A model generated the notes under the pieces. That model did not search any database. It saw only the letters and a list, made by a program, of their open reading frames with translations, and was not told where the DNA came from. Positions 63,823 to 64,000 of a stretch of DNA of 64,000 nt are shown here, piece after piece (the first letter of the stretch is position 1; each line of letters starts with the position of its first letter). Made by a program: the position numbers and the translations under genes. Source of the DNA: Cellulophaga sp. L1A9 (lineage in GTDB: Bacteria > Bacteroidota > Bacteroidia > Flavobacteriales > Flavobacteriaceae); NCBI RefSeq assembly GCF_009797025.1, contig NZ_CP047027.1, forward strand, positions 4,650,001-4,714,000, written 5' to 3'.

Positions 63823-64000
63823 ATGATTGCAAAACAAAAAATTCAAACTTCAGAATATCAAAAAAGAGAGAGCAATTTTATCAAGTCAGTGACATCTGAA
63901 TCTACTTTTCAATTGATTGTAGGCAATGACAAAAGTGATACTTTAATGTTATGGCAGGATGAATATTATATGGAAGAATATTTAAAATTCTCTGGAAAGG
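63823..64000 (+). CDS. Immunity gene of tip 13, 3' end outside window
   Basis: An open frame from ATG at 63823, 20 bp after the toxin stop, to the window edge: MIAKQKIQTSEYQKRESNFI, then LWQDEYYMEEYLKFSGK. No signal peptide. Too short to assign a family; it is in the immunity position. Confidence 0.6.
   Translation, partial: MIAKQKIQTSEYQKRESNFIKSVTSESTFQLIVGNDKSDTLMLWQDEYYMEEYLKFSGK

Overview
This 64 kb window looks like chromosomal DNA of a marine member of the Flavobacteriaceae (Bacteroidota). It is AT-rich. Several genes carry a TAnnTTTG-type -7 element rather than a -10 box, and lipoproteins, DUF4494, DUF6515 and DUF2130 proteins are common. A PL7 alginate lyase and a truncated beta-helix gene point to algal polysaccharide use. 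No rRNA, tRNA or CRISPR array was seen.

Left part (1-27,200) is mostly ordinary chromosome. It holds an ornithine cyclodeaminase-family enzyme (cut by the window edge), a DUF2130 protein, a cholesterol-dependent-cytolysin-like lipoprotein, a DMT exporter, a frameshifted YHYH gene, a lipoprotein with metallothionein-like Cys repeats, a PL7 lyase beside a truncated beta-helix gene, a YcaQ-type glycosylase, oxidoreductases and AlkB. An AraC regulator sits among two aldehyde dehydrogenases and an SDR, with a direct-repeat operator 21 bp in phase. Further on are a CPA2 antiporter, a CotH-like lipoprotein, a protealysin-like M4 protease overlapping an emfourin-like inhibitor, and a TetR/Mpo1 pair.

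Middle part (27,240-40,480) is a type VI secretion (T6SS) cargo island: VgrG, PAAR, then effector/lipoprotein modules. These comprise a 970-residue M23-like plus L,D-transpeptidase-like protein with an SH3 lipoprotein, a headless effector remnant with a lipoprotein, a second effector tail with a YARHG lipoprotein, and a small M15/M74-like protein with an SH3 lipoprotein. Two decaying REP-associated (RAYT) transposase copies lie here, one of which has cut an XRE regulator gene. The lipoprotein partners suggest that these effectors act in the periplasm. No T6SS sheath, baseplate or ATPase gene is in the window.

Right part (40,487 to the end) is one full-length PAAR-like/Rhs gene (1370 residues) with its immunity gene, followed by at least 13 displaced Rhs tips. 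Each tip has a short Rhs-core homology arm, a different toxin domain and its own non-exported immunity gene. Most units are separated by a repeated spacer: a REP-like palindrome, a hairpin terminator and a roughly 85 bp conserved leader that runs into the Rhs arm. Toxin types include HNH-like (several), GIY-YIG/URI-like (five cassettes), PD-(D/E)XK-like (two), an ADP-ribosyltransferase-like domain and Ntox8-like. The tips have no proper start codon; the apparent starts are an internal TTG of the Rhs core. They are best read as a silent library that can be recombined onto the expressed Rhs, with immunity genes kept for protection. Copy-and-shuffle events are visible as near-identical cassettes at distant positions and as two long-arm cassettes sharing a 0.6 kb noncoding block.
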